From assembly GCA_016630905.1 (NCBI GenBank), contig WBMQ01000006.1:310001-374000 (forward strand): a DNA stretch of 64,000 nucleotides, in the 5' to 3' direction. The notes under the pieces are model-generated. The model searched no databases, had not been told where the DNA came from, and saw only the letters and a program-made list of their open reading frames with translations. This document shows positions 34,911-48,321 of the stretch, piece after piece. How positions within the stretch are numbered: position 1 is the stretch's first letter; every line of letters begins with the position of its first letter. Source of the stretch: Capillidium heterosporum (lineage: Eukaryota > Entomophthoromycota > Entomophthoromycetes > Entomophthorales > Capillidiaceae). A program made the position numbers and the translations under genes.

Positions 34911-35549
34911 CTTACTTTTGTAGTCAAATTTCCCTTCCCCCTCCCCTTCTCCTTAGAATAGCTCTGTAAGACATAGTTAAAAGTTTTTACTGAAATGTAT
35001 TGCACCTAATGCCACCTTCTTGAACCTACTAATTTTGACTTGAAAAGTTGATCGCCTGTGTATTGGAATAAACTTATTTAATTTAAATTGTATTTCAGTA
35101 GTCCTTTAGATACTCTTTAATATATATTTACTGTCATTGTCCTGTTTGGGACTTACCAACTGTACGCTATATCTATAGCAGGACTAAATTTCTAATATCA
35201 AACAAATATAAAATCGCAAGCCATATTTTAATATAAAGCTTCTATTATACAGCCATCACTTTTCCAATATCCCAACAACAAATATCATATACTCTATTGT
35301 TATCAACACAAAGCAAATCTCATTAAATAAACTTTATTGTATATAACCCTTGATAAAAATAGATTTTGGAGGAGATATAGCTACTTATTCCCAACATACA
35401 AGCCTAAAATCTTTACAATTGGAAACTCCCAAAGTCCTAGTAGGATAATAAAGTCAGTATGTAGTGTAAGACGCTTCCAATCCAACCAATACAAAAGTTG
35501 TAGAGTTGAATCCACCCAACTTAACACTAAAAGTCAACCAAAAAAGTAT
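34911..35549. other. intergenic between convergent genes
   Basis: 3' UTRs of the GPD and IML2-like genes. No other feature seen. Confidence 0.55.
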
Positions 35550-37428
35550 CTATATAGGTACAGCAGTGATACCGACGCTGGACTCGGTCAGCCATTCCAA
35601 TCGGAACTGCAATCGCTCTTCCAAGTCGGTTGAAGACTGAAACTTACGAATAATATCCAAGTGCCTATGAGCAGCCTCTTCTAAACTCATGTTGAGTACA
35701 GCCAATTCAAAGTGGGCATAGGCCGACGTGGTAGACTGCATCGAATTATATCTACTGATAGCATCCTGCAGTGAAAGCTTGAGGTGATGGCTTGCTTCAT
35801 TTTCCCTTCTTAACTCACGAAGTACAGTACCAGTTAATAGGTGCGTAAGATTCTTGGAAGCTTGATCAAAGTTAGGGGAGTTGATGGGGATAGCAGTTAA
35901 ATCGGCATAATGCTGGGACAAGGTCTCGGTCGGCATGAAGTGGAATCCATTGAAAAAGTAGATGAGTTCCAGTACGGGTAATATGCGGGCTGGTTGCTTA
36001 ATGGTGTCTGCATCCAGTTTGGCGAGGTAGTGCTGGGATCTCGATTTGACAAACAGCTCAACAGGGATAGTACGTCCTCCAAACTTCTTTTTGATAAGAT
36101 CGGGCACGCTATTCAAAAGAGCGCGCCCCGAGATCAAATCGTCGAGGTAGATGTGGCAGACTGCCTCCAAGTAGGTATAAAAGGCCTTGGACCAGTTGGT
36201 TGTCGAACCTAACGTGTGAAAGGACTTGGCTGCCAACTCGAACTTACCTTCCAACAGCTGGCACCTAAAAAATAAAATTAGTAACCTAAAAACCAATAAA
36301 AAATACCATCCCAGTTCGTAGAGGATGAGGGCGTTCAACTCAGGCCAGTTGTCAATCTCGCGATTCATAGCCAAGTTCAAAAGTTGAGAAGTCTTGCTTA
36401 AATCGCCTTTGAGCTTCACCAGTTTGGCGTCCAAAAGTAACCAGACCTTACCTTCCGGATAAGTAGATCGTATAACTGGGATTACCATGCTAGCCTCCTG
36501 AAACTCCTTGGTGTCGGCGCAAGGTCTATGGGCTAAGAAGCTGACCCACCCAGAGTAGAACGACAGTAAAAGTAAACAAGCTAGAGGTCCATGCAACGAC
36601 TTGAAAGTTATGGCGAACCGTAGATGACTGATGGCCTCCTCCCGTTCCGATAAGGTTAAACCAACCGTCGTCAAGACCGATTTTGCACGCTTGGGTAATG
36701 AACTTAGCATCAGTTTGAAGAGGCCTAGGCCGAAACCAGTACCACTAATAATAAAATCTTCGATAGGGTCTAAAATTATAAATGACAAACAAAAAGGTAA
36801 GAAACTTGAACCAATGAAAATAGTTACCGTTAGTCAATTGGGAAAGGGGTAGGAACTCATCGAAACTAATCAACGTCAAAGTGCTGTTGGATTTGGATTT
36901 GGAACCGTCGACCTTGGCTTTGTAGATAGCGGAAAACAAATCATACGACTTTTTTAGCTTGTAAGCAGCCTTGGGGAACTCGGAGAAGGATTGCGATAAA
37001 AAGGATAAACTAGCCGACATCAACATACTATCGGCTAAAATCAAGTCCAAAGCCAACTTGACTTCTAAAAGACGCTTTACCTTTTCATCATTCTTCTCGA
37101 CTTTCATAAGCTGTTGGCAGGTCGCTATGTTGGTGTTGGTAACACTTTCCAGTTGGTTGAGGCTCTGAGTCGTTGCTAGGAAAGATTGATCTTCGAAGGA
37201 CATTAGGCAGGATTGGTACTCTAAAATACATTTGCCCAAGTTAATGAAGGGGCTATTGTGTAGCTCTAAATCAAGGTCAAGATTAGCCTTGCACTTGGCG
37301 ACTTGGTCGTTGACCATCAGTTGGAAGCTAGACTCTAAAGTCTGTAGCCCATTGCTAATATTGGATAGGAAGGCCTCTGAATCTATTGTTGGGGACTTGG
37401 ATTTGGAACTGGCAAATAATCCGAACAT
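35550..37428 (-). CDS. IML2/TTC39-family TPR protein
   Basis: Three exons with introns at about 36770-36828 and 36266-36307; about 590 residues; ATG at 37428 (MFGLFASSKSKSPTIDSEAF). The N-terminal third is helical. The diagnostic segment is GTGFGLGLFKLMLSSLPKRA with TTVGLTLSEREEAISHLRFA, followed by HGPLACLLLLSFYSGW and TPR-like helices (LNALILYELGWCQLLEGKFE, AAKSFHTL, YLEAVCHIYLDDLISG). The C-terminal TPR end is YAHFELAVLNMSLEEAAHRH. In yeast, Iml2 acts with lipid droplets in clearing protein inclusions; animal TTC39 proteins affect lipid traits. Splice sites are clean and there is no frame break. It lies tail-to-tail with the GPD gene. Confidence 0.88.
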
Positions 37429-38041
37429 CGTATATCTAAGGTTATGTTTCTACTAAACTGGATGTTGTTAGCTAGGTGGAAATTTAGAGCTGAAGTTGAG
37501 GTTGATTTTTGAACTTTTGATGTTGATGAATTTTGAATAAAGCTGATAAACCTTACAAAGTGTGAAAGTTATAACTTTTGCGTTTACGGCTAATTGTAGC
37601 ACCCTTTATAAATTTTCATTGAGTGGTGCTTTAAATAGCTAAGACAGATGGAAAAATAAATAAGCACATCTCCGGTTCACTTTAAATTCAAACCAATTCT
37701 ACCAAAACTTTACTAATCGGCATTGTATATATACCGAAGAATAACACTAAATCGCAGACTCCATGTATATCCAAAATTAAATATGTTTGAAGCATGGGTA
37801 TTGTGCTGCTATGGCAAGTACTCTATTTATAACGATATATAAAACCACCATCAGTTACGAGTACACTATCTACCTATACACTTTCACTCAGCAATCCTTT
37901 ACCTTTACAAAACCGCAAACTGCAAATATCAAAGGCCTAGCCTGAACTAAAATATTCCATACTATAATTTCCATAAATAGAAATCATTCAATTAGGGTTT
38001 AAAATAATGTGTAGCTAAAAATAGGTCGGCTTAATCGAGAT
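37429..38041. other. intergenic
   Basis: Promoter side of the IML2-like gene. AT-rich, no further feature. Confidence 0.5.
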
Positions 38042-38322
38042 TTAGATAATCCCGACTACCATTGTGTTCAAAAAAGCTGTATAATTTTCTACAAGTTTAA
38101 TTTTGGAAAGGTGCACAGTATTATTGAATGGAGCGCAGCTTTTATCCGAAACAGAACCATCATTTTGTAGGAATTGGTATTTCGATCTAATATAAAGAAT
38201 GAAAGTAAGCTTGAGCGTACCTCAGAAAAGGTTTCCTTTAAAGCAGAATACCTTACATCCTCACCTTTTGTAATGACTATAATATTGAATAGTAAACATA
38301 TATAGTACGATTGTGAGCTCAT
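38042..38322 (-). CDS. possible small secreted protein, two exons
   Basis: ATG at 38322 gives a signal-like start (MSSQSYYICLLFNIIVITKG). Splicing from a GTATTC donor (about 38253) to a TATTAG acceptor (about 38188) joins it in frame to SKYQFLQNDGSVSDKSCAPF, then NNTVHLSKIKLVENYTAFLN, ending VVGII at 38042; about 71 residues with two N-glycosylation-like sites. Reading through without splicing gives a 77-residue frame of lower quality. No family recognised. It lies 200 nt from a second secreted-peptide gene on the same strand. Confidence 0.38.
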
Positions 38323-38535
38323 GAAGATGAAAATAACATTCTTTACACTGAAAAATCCAAAGATGTAATTGGTTAATTCAAAAAATCCTTACAGGTTGAC
38401 CTTTACAAGCCAGCGGTTATATTTTATCTTTGAGCTCTAATGCCGTAATGTTACAAAAGATGTAAGAAATCCAAAGGTACACCAGCCAAAATATAAAACA
38501 AACCATATAACTAAATTGTTTATTCCCAATCTAAC

Positions 38536-38805
38536 TTATTTTCCACCTTTCTTTTTACCCTTCTTCTCAGCATCCTTCTTGCGTTTGGCGTCTCCCTTCT
38601 CTTTAGCGGTACACTGGGGGCAACTCCCTACGTTGGGTACCAAGCCGTGGGTATCGCAGTTGAAGCTGTGGTCGGGGCATATCCTACCCCCCTTACAACT
38701 CTTTATAGCACATTCGTTGTGATGTTGTCCACCACCTTGGGGTAAACTTTCTATCATTAAAGCTAGGATGGAGAATAGAATGATGATGACTACGTAGAGC
38801 TTCAT
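38536..38805 (-). CDS. small secreted Cys-rich peptide 2
   Basis: 89 residues, single exon, ATG at 38805. The signal peptide is MKLYVVIIILFSILALMIES. The Cys region has spacing C-x4-C-K-G-x3-C-x6-C, identical to the peptide at 14033, then two further Cys in GSCPQC. A highly basic low-complexity tail of alternating Lys/Gly/Asp/Glu ends the protein. It should be secreted, and the tail could bind acidic surfaces or nucleic acid. Paralogue of Cys-rich peptide 1, but longer. No known family recognised. Confidence 0.75.
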   Translation of the reverse strand: MKLYVVIIILFSILALMIESLPQGGGQHHNECAIKSCKGGRICPDHSFNCDTHGLVPNVGSCPQCTAKEKGDAKRKKDAEKKGKKKGGK

Positions 38806-40221
38806 TTCAATAGTTTGTGTTTTGAATAGTTGCTTGTGTTTTCGTTGCCAGTAGATTTACTGGTTTAAATATCCTTTGCAATTGAGCAAGTTGAATGTCG
38901 TTAACTTGAACGTACGTCGTTGCCCCTAACCAAATTTGCAGCCAACAGCGACAATTGGATTTATAAAGATAAATTTCATTTGTAGATATTTGAAGTCAGG
39001 ATAGTGATCGTCTAATTTGCATTTAAAAAGGTTAGCAATCCGAATTTTCTTACAAACAAAGCTAATACAAGATCTATAATGTATGCTATCCATAACTTCT
39101 AATTGAAAATTGAATAAATGTGGCAAACTTCTTAGTAACCAATTTCACCTTTCTACCCACTGGGGGTAGTAAAGTTTTGGGTAGATCGGCGTTACGTTTC
39201 AGTTTTGAACTTACTGAGAAATCAACTTTTTGGAACAAATTTTTATTTGGTGGTAGGGTAGCAAGTAAGCGGAAGATGGTCTTAATGTAGGGGTAAACTG
39301 CTTGCCATTCTTTGAGGGGGGCATAACTTTGATGGCCTTACTTGTGCTTATATTTACGCAAGGGAGAAAAGTACAAAATATGATATAACTTTGGTTTCTA
39401 AAAATCAAACTCTCGAAGCAGCTATACCACTTGATATCAAAGATAAAGACAAGATAAGATGTAGCTACTAAGGTACACACGTTTCTAGTATAAATGGATT
39501 GAATACCGCTTATACTATAAGTAACATAGCCACTATATGTTACACCCAAGTCTTTACTGCCAAATCCAACGTCAAAAAAAGACTGATAGAACATACAATA
39601 AAATTAACTAATAAAAAGTACTGGCCTATTAACTTTTAGATCAAATGTTCACTTTCACTTTGACTTCACCACTCTCAACATCATAATTCCCATCAATCAG
39701 TTTTGATGGATGACTCCCAAAGTCGGAGCTTTTATTTAATTATATATCCTTTACTGTTTGCATCATACTTTCACTCTTACAATCTTGCCTTTACAGTTGT
39801 TGGAATGGATAGAATTTCAAGAGAAACTTTACATTCAAGTTATTAGAGTGCCAAGTAGGAAGGTGTTACTAGCTTCGAACCAACCTTAAAAACCATCAAA
39901 AGTGCATCTAAACTTGCTAGTAGGAGAAACTTTAATGTAAGCTTAAGCTTCTCATCAAAGATATACTTAAGGATTGGTAATAGCTTAAGAAATATCAAAG
40001 TGAGTTTTCATCTATTTACCAAGTAAGATTTTACTAAGCATAAATCTACAGAATATATAATAATCCTGGCTATTACAATGTCGATTACTTTGTCATAGAC
40101 CGATTCCCCTCTGCTTTTCTTTCGCTACCCTCCTTATCACTTTCGATCTCTCAATCCTTCACTCATAACTATCTAATCACCAATTCATCCCATATCCTAG
40201 ATATTTGAGCCCCTTTTACCA
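38806..40221. other. intergenic with weak minus-strand ORF
   Basis: AT-rich. A 127-codon minus frame (39594-39211) contains a signal-like middle (FCTFLPCVNIS) followed by a polar stretch, MPPSKNGKQFTPTLRPSS, but has no convincing start; I leave it uncalled. A pyrimidine-rich tract precedes the gene at 40222. Confidence 0.4.
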
Positions 40222-40501
40222 ATGATTAGCTTCATGGTACTGAATATTATAGTTCTAGTGATGGTAAGCTCATCAGTAGCACTTAGTACAGGTATGTATC
40301 TTTTTTAGCTAAAATTGGCAAAACTTTAAGTAATCTAGAGTAGTTAACTACAGAAGGAAGTCTGACCCTTTTGGTACAACTACCACCAAGGCACTAAAAG
40401 GGTATTTAAACCTCCCTCTGTTGCTGTCCAAAAGAGGTATATTGACAACGTTCCACCTTGCTATTCGTAGCTGTTACTCACCTCTTGATCCCAACCCTTA
40501 G
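40222..40501 (+). CDS. small secreted protein with a Lys-Arg site, two exons
   Basis: Exon 1 (40222-40291) encodes a clear signal peptide (MISFMVLNIIVLVMVSSSVA). A 52-nt intron (GTATGT..GAGTAG, 40292-40343) leads to exon 2, ending at TAG 40499-40501; 75 residues in all. The mature part begins VNYRRKSDPFGTTTTKALKG, and LPLLLSKR/GILTTFHLAIRSC carries one dibasic site. The stretch after KR (G-x-L-T-x-F-x2-x-I/R-R-S) resembles KRGLTSSFIRSL of the precursor at 26992, so it may be a diverged relative. The use of the TAG acceptor is inferred because the alternative CAG (40351-40353) gives an early stop. Confidence 0.55.
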
Positions 40502-41685
40502 CTGTAACTGTTGCGATAGCCTGATTCTGTTTTTAACCTACGAATAAAGTCTTGTTCCTAGCAAGTCTTTTAGTCATTAGATAGCGTGAGTATGTTATTC
40601 GATTTCTATATCCTCTCAGCTCACCCCGTTCAAGCTTTCTTCGCCTTTCTTCAGACTTACCTCCTTTGAGTGATTCATATTAGCAATACAGTGGTCGACA
40701 TTGGTTCTACTGTCCTGACCTATCCTGTCATACACTTCCATTATGACACCATCATTAGTTGGATCCGACGGCACCCCCTTGGACCTTACAGTATTTAGTA
40801 ATAGCAGTCACCTAAAGAAAGTGTCAAAAATGAATAGTCATCACAAGCAATCAAGTTATACGTAACAAAGATTTTCAGCCTTTCTATTAGACTATTACCG
40901 CTTTCTCATTCTCTATTCTTTGTAATAAAACTATCAACTTTACTGCCAATTGATTTGTTCATTGATAGATATACATGGCTAGTTTAATAGCCTAACAAAA
41001 TTAGTAGTTTAGCTCCTCTATCAATTTCGTTTATCGGTTAGGATTCACAGTTTGCTAATGCCTGAAAAAGCTATATAAAATGTGCTATTGAATGCTTTGA
41101 TGGCATTTCTCAAAAACACATCATTTCAAACTTCAAAACAGTTGAAGTGATTTGAAGCAATGGATTTGGGCCAAAGTAGTTAAAAGCCTGTGAATAAATA
41201 TTGAAGGCACTTTAAAACCTAAAGAAGTTTAAAGTCTTGCTGTAGTTCCTTTTGTTGATAAATTTAAAAGCTACATTAAGTTATATGCTTGTATCAAATG
41301 GTATCTTACGATATGGTTTAAAAAGAATACATTACTTTTTACTCACAACATGATTAATAGAGCCAAAAGCCTTGCATCTCATAGAATTGTATACTTTCTA
41401 TATTAGCTATGATCTATATATACTCAGTTACTATGTCAATTCAAAATCCTACAGATATCGAAGCAAGACTTCAACTACCAAAGCTGAGTACCAGGCAGTG
41501 GATAGAAAGTCATGTGCTAGGGCTTCAAGCTCTTCGGGTTTGGAATAGGCTTTACTTGTAAAGATTTAGGTAGATTCTTCTAGAATGTCATATTCTATTT
41601 AGCAAAACCACAAAAGTTCGGATGAAAAGTTCTTAATCAGATCCATGCAGCCAATAGAATGCCAAGATTCCACAGACTTAGCAAA

Positions 41686-41705
41686 GAATTATTCGAGAAC
41701 GGTTC
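41686..41705 (+). promoter_or_regulatory. heat-shock-element-like repeat
   Basis: GAA..TTC..GAA..TTC inverted units: GAAttaTTCgaGAAcggTTC. The central TTCnnGAA has the exact heat-shock-factor spacing; the outer units are spaced by 3 nt instead of 2. It lies about 190 nt upstream of the mitochondrial Hsp70 ATG, a fitting place for heat induction. Confidence 0.5.
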
Positions 41706-41808
41706 GGGACAACAGTTGTGATGAAAATATTTACAGTCCTGGAAATGGAAGCATGATCCACCAATAGAAGGATACCGGCCTAAGCTCAGTGAGGTAGTTT
41801 TCGGGAGG

Positions 41809-41816
41809 TATAAATA
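41809..41816 (+). promoter_or_regulatory. TATA box of the Hsp70 gene
   Basis: TATAAATA, about 80 nt upstream of ATG 41894. Confidence 0.6.
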
Positions 41817-41893
41817 AAGCTTACCAAAGACTATTTAAAAGTTTTGAAAAATTTTTAATCAGCCTTTATCTTTATAGATATAGAACGAACAAG

Positions 41894-44035
<2,142 letters not shown>

Positions 44036-44858
44036 GTTTACAAGTGCATGAGCTTTAGATTGCATCCGTCCCGTCCCTATATCTCATATGTCCCCAATAG
44101 GTAGTTTTTCACGTTTTGGACCTCCAATACGAAGTTGTAAGTTAGTTTACAGAAATAAAATAATTTATGCTAGTATCCTTTTACTTTCACCTTTACTATT
44201 TTTTGTTATGAAGTGATGGAGCTGTACAGATAATATTTATTGCTTTGGATACTATTTGATGTTGAATTGAAAAGGTTTCTAAATTATAAACCAAAAACTA
44301 CGATTATATCAGCAGAGGATACGGATTTCTTGAAGCAGCTTTGTATAGCTAAAGCTTATAGTGGTTAAAGGATGTCAAAAACTCATCATTTTACAAAGTG
44401 CTTTTTGTTATATATATTTGCTTCCACTATCATTAGAAAGCTAGAAAATGGTGCAATACATTACATATTTGAGAGAGATATTCGCTCTAGATATCTTGTA
44501 AAAAGAAGTGGACTTTAATGTCCGATCGGGTTTACTTGGAAACAACACATCTCTTTCTTTGAATAACTCGCTCCATCAATTTACCCGAAAACCAATAGGT
44601 GCCTTCAATTCTGATTTTGAAAATATAAAGGACAACTCTTTTCATATCCCGAAGAAAACAAGGATAATAGTTTGGCAAAGCACTTTAACTGATGGAATGT
44701 CAACCCCACACTGAATTTGAATTTATCATCCTCAGGGAACTTCTGTATACATCACCTACAATTCCGAACCATCTGATTGGATAGGCTTCCCAAGTATAAA
44801 AGATTGCCAAATGCTCTATTTCACCAAACATTGAAGATTCCCATTCAAAAGTAGCAAG
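44036..44858. other. intergenic
   Basis: Hsp70 3' UTR and the promoter of the next gene. A 68-codon frame at 44508-44714 starts with GTG and has no support. Confidence 0.5.
44795..44802 (+). promoter_or_regulatory. TATA box of the GDPase gene
   Basis: TATAAAAG, about 60 nt upstream of ATG 44859. Confidence 0.55.
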
Positions 44859-46442
44859 ATGGCAAGGCGCCGGATGTCAGATAGCGTATCAGATAACCAC
44901 CAGTTAGTAGACGTACCGGAGGATAGCACTTTCCCCGGTCAAAATAAGCGATACGGTCCAAGCCTCATAGAAAAGTACTGGAAGCATCTAGTTGGTATTT
45001 TTGCTTTCATTCTGGTTGTATATTTCATGACGGGGAACCACTACCAATCCACTTTAGATAAGATTTCAGGTATTTTAAAAGTAGAATAATTTTAATAACA
45101 GCTGTTTAGATTTGCAGCCCAAAAGTCACGAAACATGTTCCGTTCCCATTTTCGGACGCCCCAAGATCCAATACGTACTTATGGTAGATGCTGGTTCAAG
45201 TGGTAGCCGTATCCATGTCTACCGGTTCAATTATTGTAAAGAGACACCTCAGATTGAAGATGAAGTGTTCCATCAGATCCAACCTGGTCTTTCCAGCTAT
45301 ATTGACAACCCTGAAGAGGCAGCCCAAAGCTTAGACGTACTTATGGATATTGCGGTGAAGAGTGTCCCTGAAGAGCTGCACAGTTGTACCCCGATAGCCG
45401 TCAAAGCTACCGCCGGTCTTAGGTTAAAAGGCCATGAAAAGAGTACCAAGGTGTTGGATGCCGTACGTAAAAGGTTGGAAGAGAAATACCCTTTCAAGAT
45501 CGTTAAGAAGGACGGAGTGGTTATTATGGATGGGCGTGATGAAGGTAACATTTTGTAGGCCCAATAGTGTATTTATTTAATTTTTCAGGTGTGTTTGCTT
45601 GGATTACCGTAAACTACTTACTTGGTAACCTGAATTCCAACGCCAAGCCCAAATCTTCAGTAGCCACGCTGGATCTTGGTGGTGGATCCATTCAAATAGT
45701 ATTCGAGCCTGAATTCAACGGAGGCGGAAATCTTAAAGAAGGTGACCACAAATACGAGCTAGAATTCGCTGGGAGGAACCATGTGCTATACCAACACAGT
45801 TACCTAGGGTACGGCTTAAACGAAGCTCGTCGAGCCATCAAAGCCCAAGCAGTTATCGACCATACTGGTGAATTGAACGACGAGAACAAGATTGTCAAGC
45901 ACCCCTGCCTCCTTGAAGGTTACCAGGAGGAGTACCTATCGGATACTAACCAACAGATAACGCTCCAAGGCACCGCCAAGGATTTTACCGAGTGTCATAA
46001 ATTGATCCACAAAATTCTGCGCAAAGAAGATGCCTGCCCCCTTGTACCCTGTAGCTTCAAAGGCATCTACCAGCCCAAATTGAAGGACACTTTCAAGACC
46101 AACGACATCTACGCCTTCTCTTTCTTCTATGACCGTACCCATCCCTTCGGTTTAGGCGACCGCTACAAATTAGAGCAGGTCAAAGATCTAGCTAAAGCCA
46201 TCTGTGCCCGTGACTTTGGGCACTTTTCTAATTTGCCCAAGGCCAAAGAAGAATTGCAAAACAAGCCCAACCGTTGCTTAGACTTGACTTACATCTACTC
46301 CCTATTGAGCACTGGTTTTGACATCGAAGATAGCCGAACGTTGGTCAGTGCCAAAAAGATCAAAGAGTTTGAGACAGGGTGGTGCTTAGGTGCTGCTATC
46401 GCCGTACTAGATGAGAGTAAGTACTGTCCAGCCGATAACTAA
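44859..46442 (+). CDS. GDA1: Golgi guanosine-diphosphatase / apyrase (GDA1-CD39 family)
   Basis: Three exons with introns at about 45070-45110 and 45546-45588; about 500 residues. A type II membrane protein: short basic cytosolic tail, one membrane anchor (HLVGIFAFILVVYFMTG), then a lumenal catalytic domain. Apyrase conserved regions in order: ACR1 VLMVDAGSSGSRIHVYRF, ACR2 IAVKATAGLRLK, ACR3 VIMDGRDEGVFAWITVNYLL, ACR4 VATLDLGGGSIQIVFEP, then GYGLNEARRAI and the C-terminal FETGWCLGAAIAVLD. Paired Cys fit the family fold. It hydrolyses GDP to GMP in the Golgi so that GDP-mannose import for glycosylation can continue. All splice junctions restore conserved motifs and there is no frame break. Confidence 0.95.
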
Positions 46443-47181
46443 ATTTTGGCATTGTTTCAACGACAAATTTTTTAGACTTTATTTTATTTTACTTTACGTA
46501 TATGTTTATATCTGGTACTTTTAAACTTTATATTTGATTAGTACAAATGTTGAGTGTTGAGAATAGGCAATAAAGTTATATATTTTTAATACACAGTTTC
46601 AAAGTAAGTCTTTGATATATGTATATGCATCTTTCTATTTGTATACCAAAATTTTAAAATATTGTTAGGCATTTCAGCCTACATATGCTATTTAGTCGGA
46701 ATAAACTAAGGAATGTATTAGAAATGTCTATTGTTCTTAAGCTTTTGTTGTAAACCATAGTAGATTTGTCAAGTAGTTGCAATACAAATATTATTTTTCA
46801 TGTATACTTTTTTAAATAAACTTATTGCTTCATGAATCGCACTTCCTTTAGTATGTTTAAAACTGTGATAATCCAGCTAATCACCTATGCTTTAGCTAGT
46901 ATATAATTTGTCCCTAAATTCAGTTTACCAGAAAATCTCAACTTTTTCATCTATTTAACTTTCAATAGGTTCATTTTAGACAACCTTCAATATTACATTT
47001 CTTTGATCCCTGATTTTCCAGTTTACGTCACAATTAGATCATTACAAAGTTCTTGATTGAGTAAAGACAATGACGTATCCAATAAAACCAACTGGTTGGG
47101 CTTCGTTTCAGTTAAAGCGGAGTTATAAATTAAGTTTGCCAGCCAAACTCTTTTAGTTTTTAATACAACAAAGTTAGAATT
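46443..47181. other. intergenic
   Basis: AT-rich; contains a TATA box (TATAAAT) at about 47124-47130 for the DUF3421 gene. Confidence 0.55.
47124..47130 (+). promoter_or_regulatory. TATA box of first DUF3421 gene
   Basis: TATAAAT, about 55 nt upstream of ATG 47182. Confidence 0.5.
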
Positions 47182-47670
47182 ATGGCTTCCAAGATCGCAC
47201 GTAGTCACCCTGCCTTTCAATGGGTACCAGCCAGCCATGGCTCCATCCCCCCCAATGCTGTCCAAGGCGGATGCGAAAGTGATGGACGTCCCTTATTCAT
47301 CGCTAGAGCTTTGCACTCAGGTTCACTCATCCCTGGTAAAGCGGCCCCTCACATCAAAGGTATCTTAGTTGGGTACGACTGCAAAGAGAAATTCTTGGAG
47401 AACTACGAAGTCCTCGTTGGTGATGCCAAGTTGTTACAGTGGAAGGAGTGCTATGGACGACTGCAGCCCCAAGGGTGGGTACCTTTGGAATGTGGGTATG
47501 AAGGTAACGGCCAAGAACTTTTTATTGGCAAGACTCGAGTTGCTGGTGGCGAAGTTATTGGAAAGGTTGGAACTCATTTCGCCAACGGCCTCATGTACGG
47601 TTATGATACCAAGGAGAAGGGTGTCAAGGAGACGGATATTTATTATGTGTTGTCGTGCCCTGGGTTCTAA
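47182..47670 (+). CDS. DUF3421 protein (first of tandem pair)
   Basis: 162 residues, single exon, ATG at 47182 (MASKIARSHPAFQWVPASHG). It carries the DUF3421 pattern twice: WVPASHGSIPPNAVQGG...GRPLFIARALHSGSLIPGKA...YEVLVGD, then GWVPLECGYEGNGQELFIGK...VIGKVGTHFANGLMYGYD. The repeats match the DM9-like beta-prism folds of insect and mollusc sugar-binding proteins. There is no signal peptide, so the protein is probably cytosolic. DM9-type proteins bind mannose and respond to stress or microbes in animals; the fungal role is unknown. It is 63% or so identical by eye to the next gene. Confidence 0.9.
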   Translation: MASKIARSHPAFQWVPASHGSIPPNAVQGGCESDGRPLFIARALHSGSLIPGKAAPHIKGILVGYDCKEKFLENYEVLVGDAKLLQWKECYGRLQPQGWVPLECGYEGNGQELFIGKTRVAGGEVIGKVGTHFANGLMYGYDTKEKGVKETDIYYVLSCPGF

Positions 47671-48321
47671 GGTATAGGTTTTATATTACGCTTATGTTCT
47701 TATTTTCAAATTAAATTTGCGCTTTAAATTATAGTTGAAATTATATATTTTTTACATATAAAGCAAATTACTTTGGTTTTAGTTTCCACTTTAATTTCTT
47801 TGTAAAAGCGTAATATATAGTGAGTGAACCTTAGAAATCGTTCAGCTTATGGCAACGTTTCCTAGAATATGAGGCAGAAAGATACATCAGCTGGTAAATA
47901 AAGTACACGTATTATAAAACTAGTAGCCCAAACTTTATTGAATAGTTATTACATATCTTGTAAGTTGGCATCATTAGTCTATTATCCAATTTTTAAGAAA
48001 TTGCGTGAAAACATCTTTTGCCATCAAGGAAAGACCACACCAGCCTTTATACAGTTGTTTGCCCAATTGTCATGGGTAGATGCTGAAACGTCTTTGAAAG
48101 TCATTGTAAAAAACCCAAGTTTCACAACAGACTGAAATAAAATTGATTCATAGCATCCTGTAGAAATTTGCATACTTACAGTGATGTTACGATTTTAGGG
48201 GTCTTAGTTAATATAGTGGGAACAATGATATTACTATGAATTAGATATTAGATGTATATCTCAGTAAAGGTATAAAATGAAGCTGGTATTAAATAGTTTT
48301 CTATAAACACAAACTTCGAAA
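47671..48321. other. spacer between tandem DUF3421 genes
   Basis: AT-rich spacer with TATAAAAT at 48271-48278, about 50 nt upstream of the second gene. The 65-codon frame at 47938 is unsupported. Confidence 0.5.
48271..48278 (+). promoter_or_regulatory. TATA box of second DUF3421 gene
   Basis: TATAAAAT, 44-51 nt upstream of ATG 48322. Confidence 0.55.

Larger units (their letters stand above)
40502..41893. other. intergenic, Hsp70 upstream region
   Basis: Holds a 40-codon + frame near 40687-40800 without ATG (not called), and at the right end a heat-shock-like element and TATA box for the Hsp70 gene. Confidence 0.5.

Noticed and set aside
39211-39594. 127-codon minus ORF with Cys-rich hydrophobic middle
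   Set aside because: No convincing start, no splice or promoter evidence, and no motif; kept only as a note in the intergenic entry.
44508-44714. 68-codon + ORF between Hsp70 and GDPase
   Set aside because: GTG start, no TATA at the right place, no motif.
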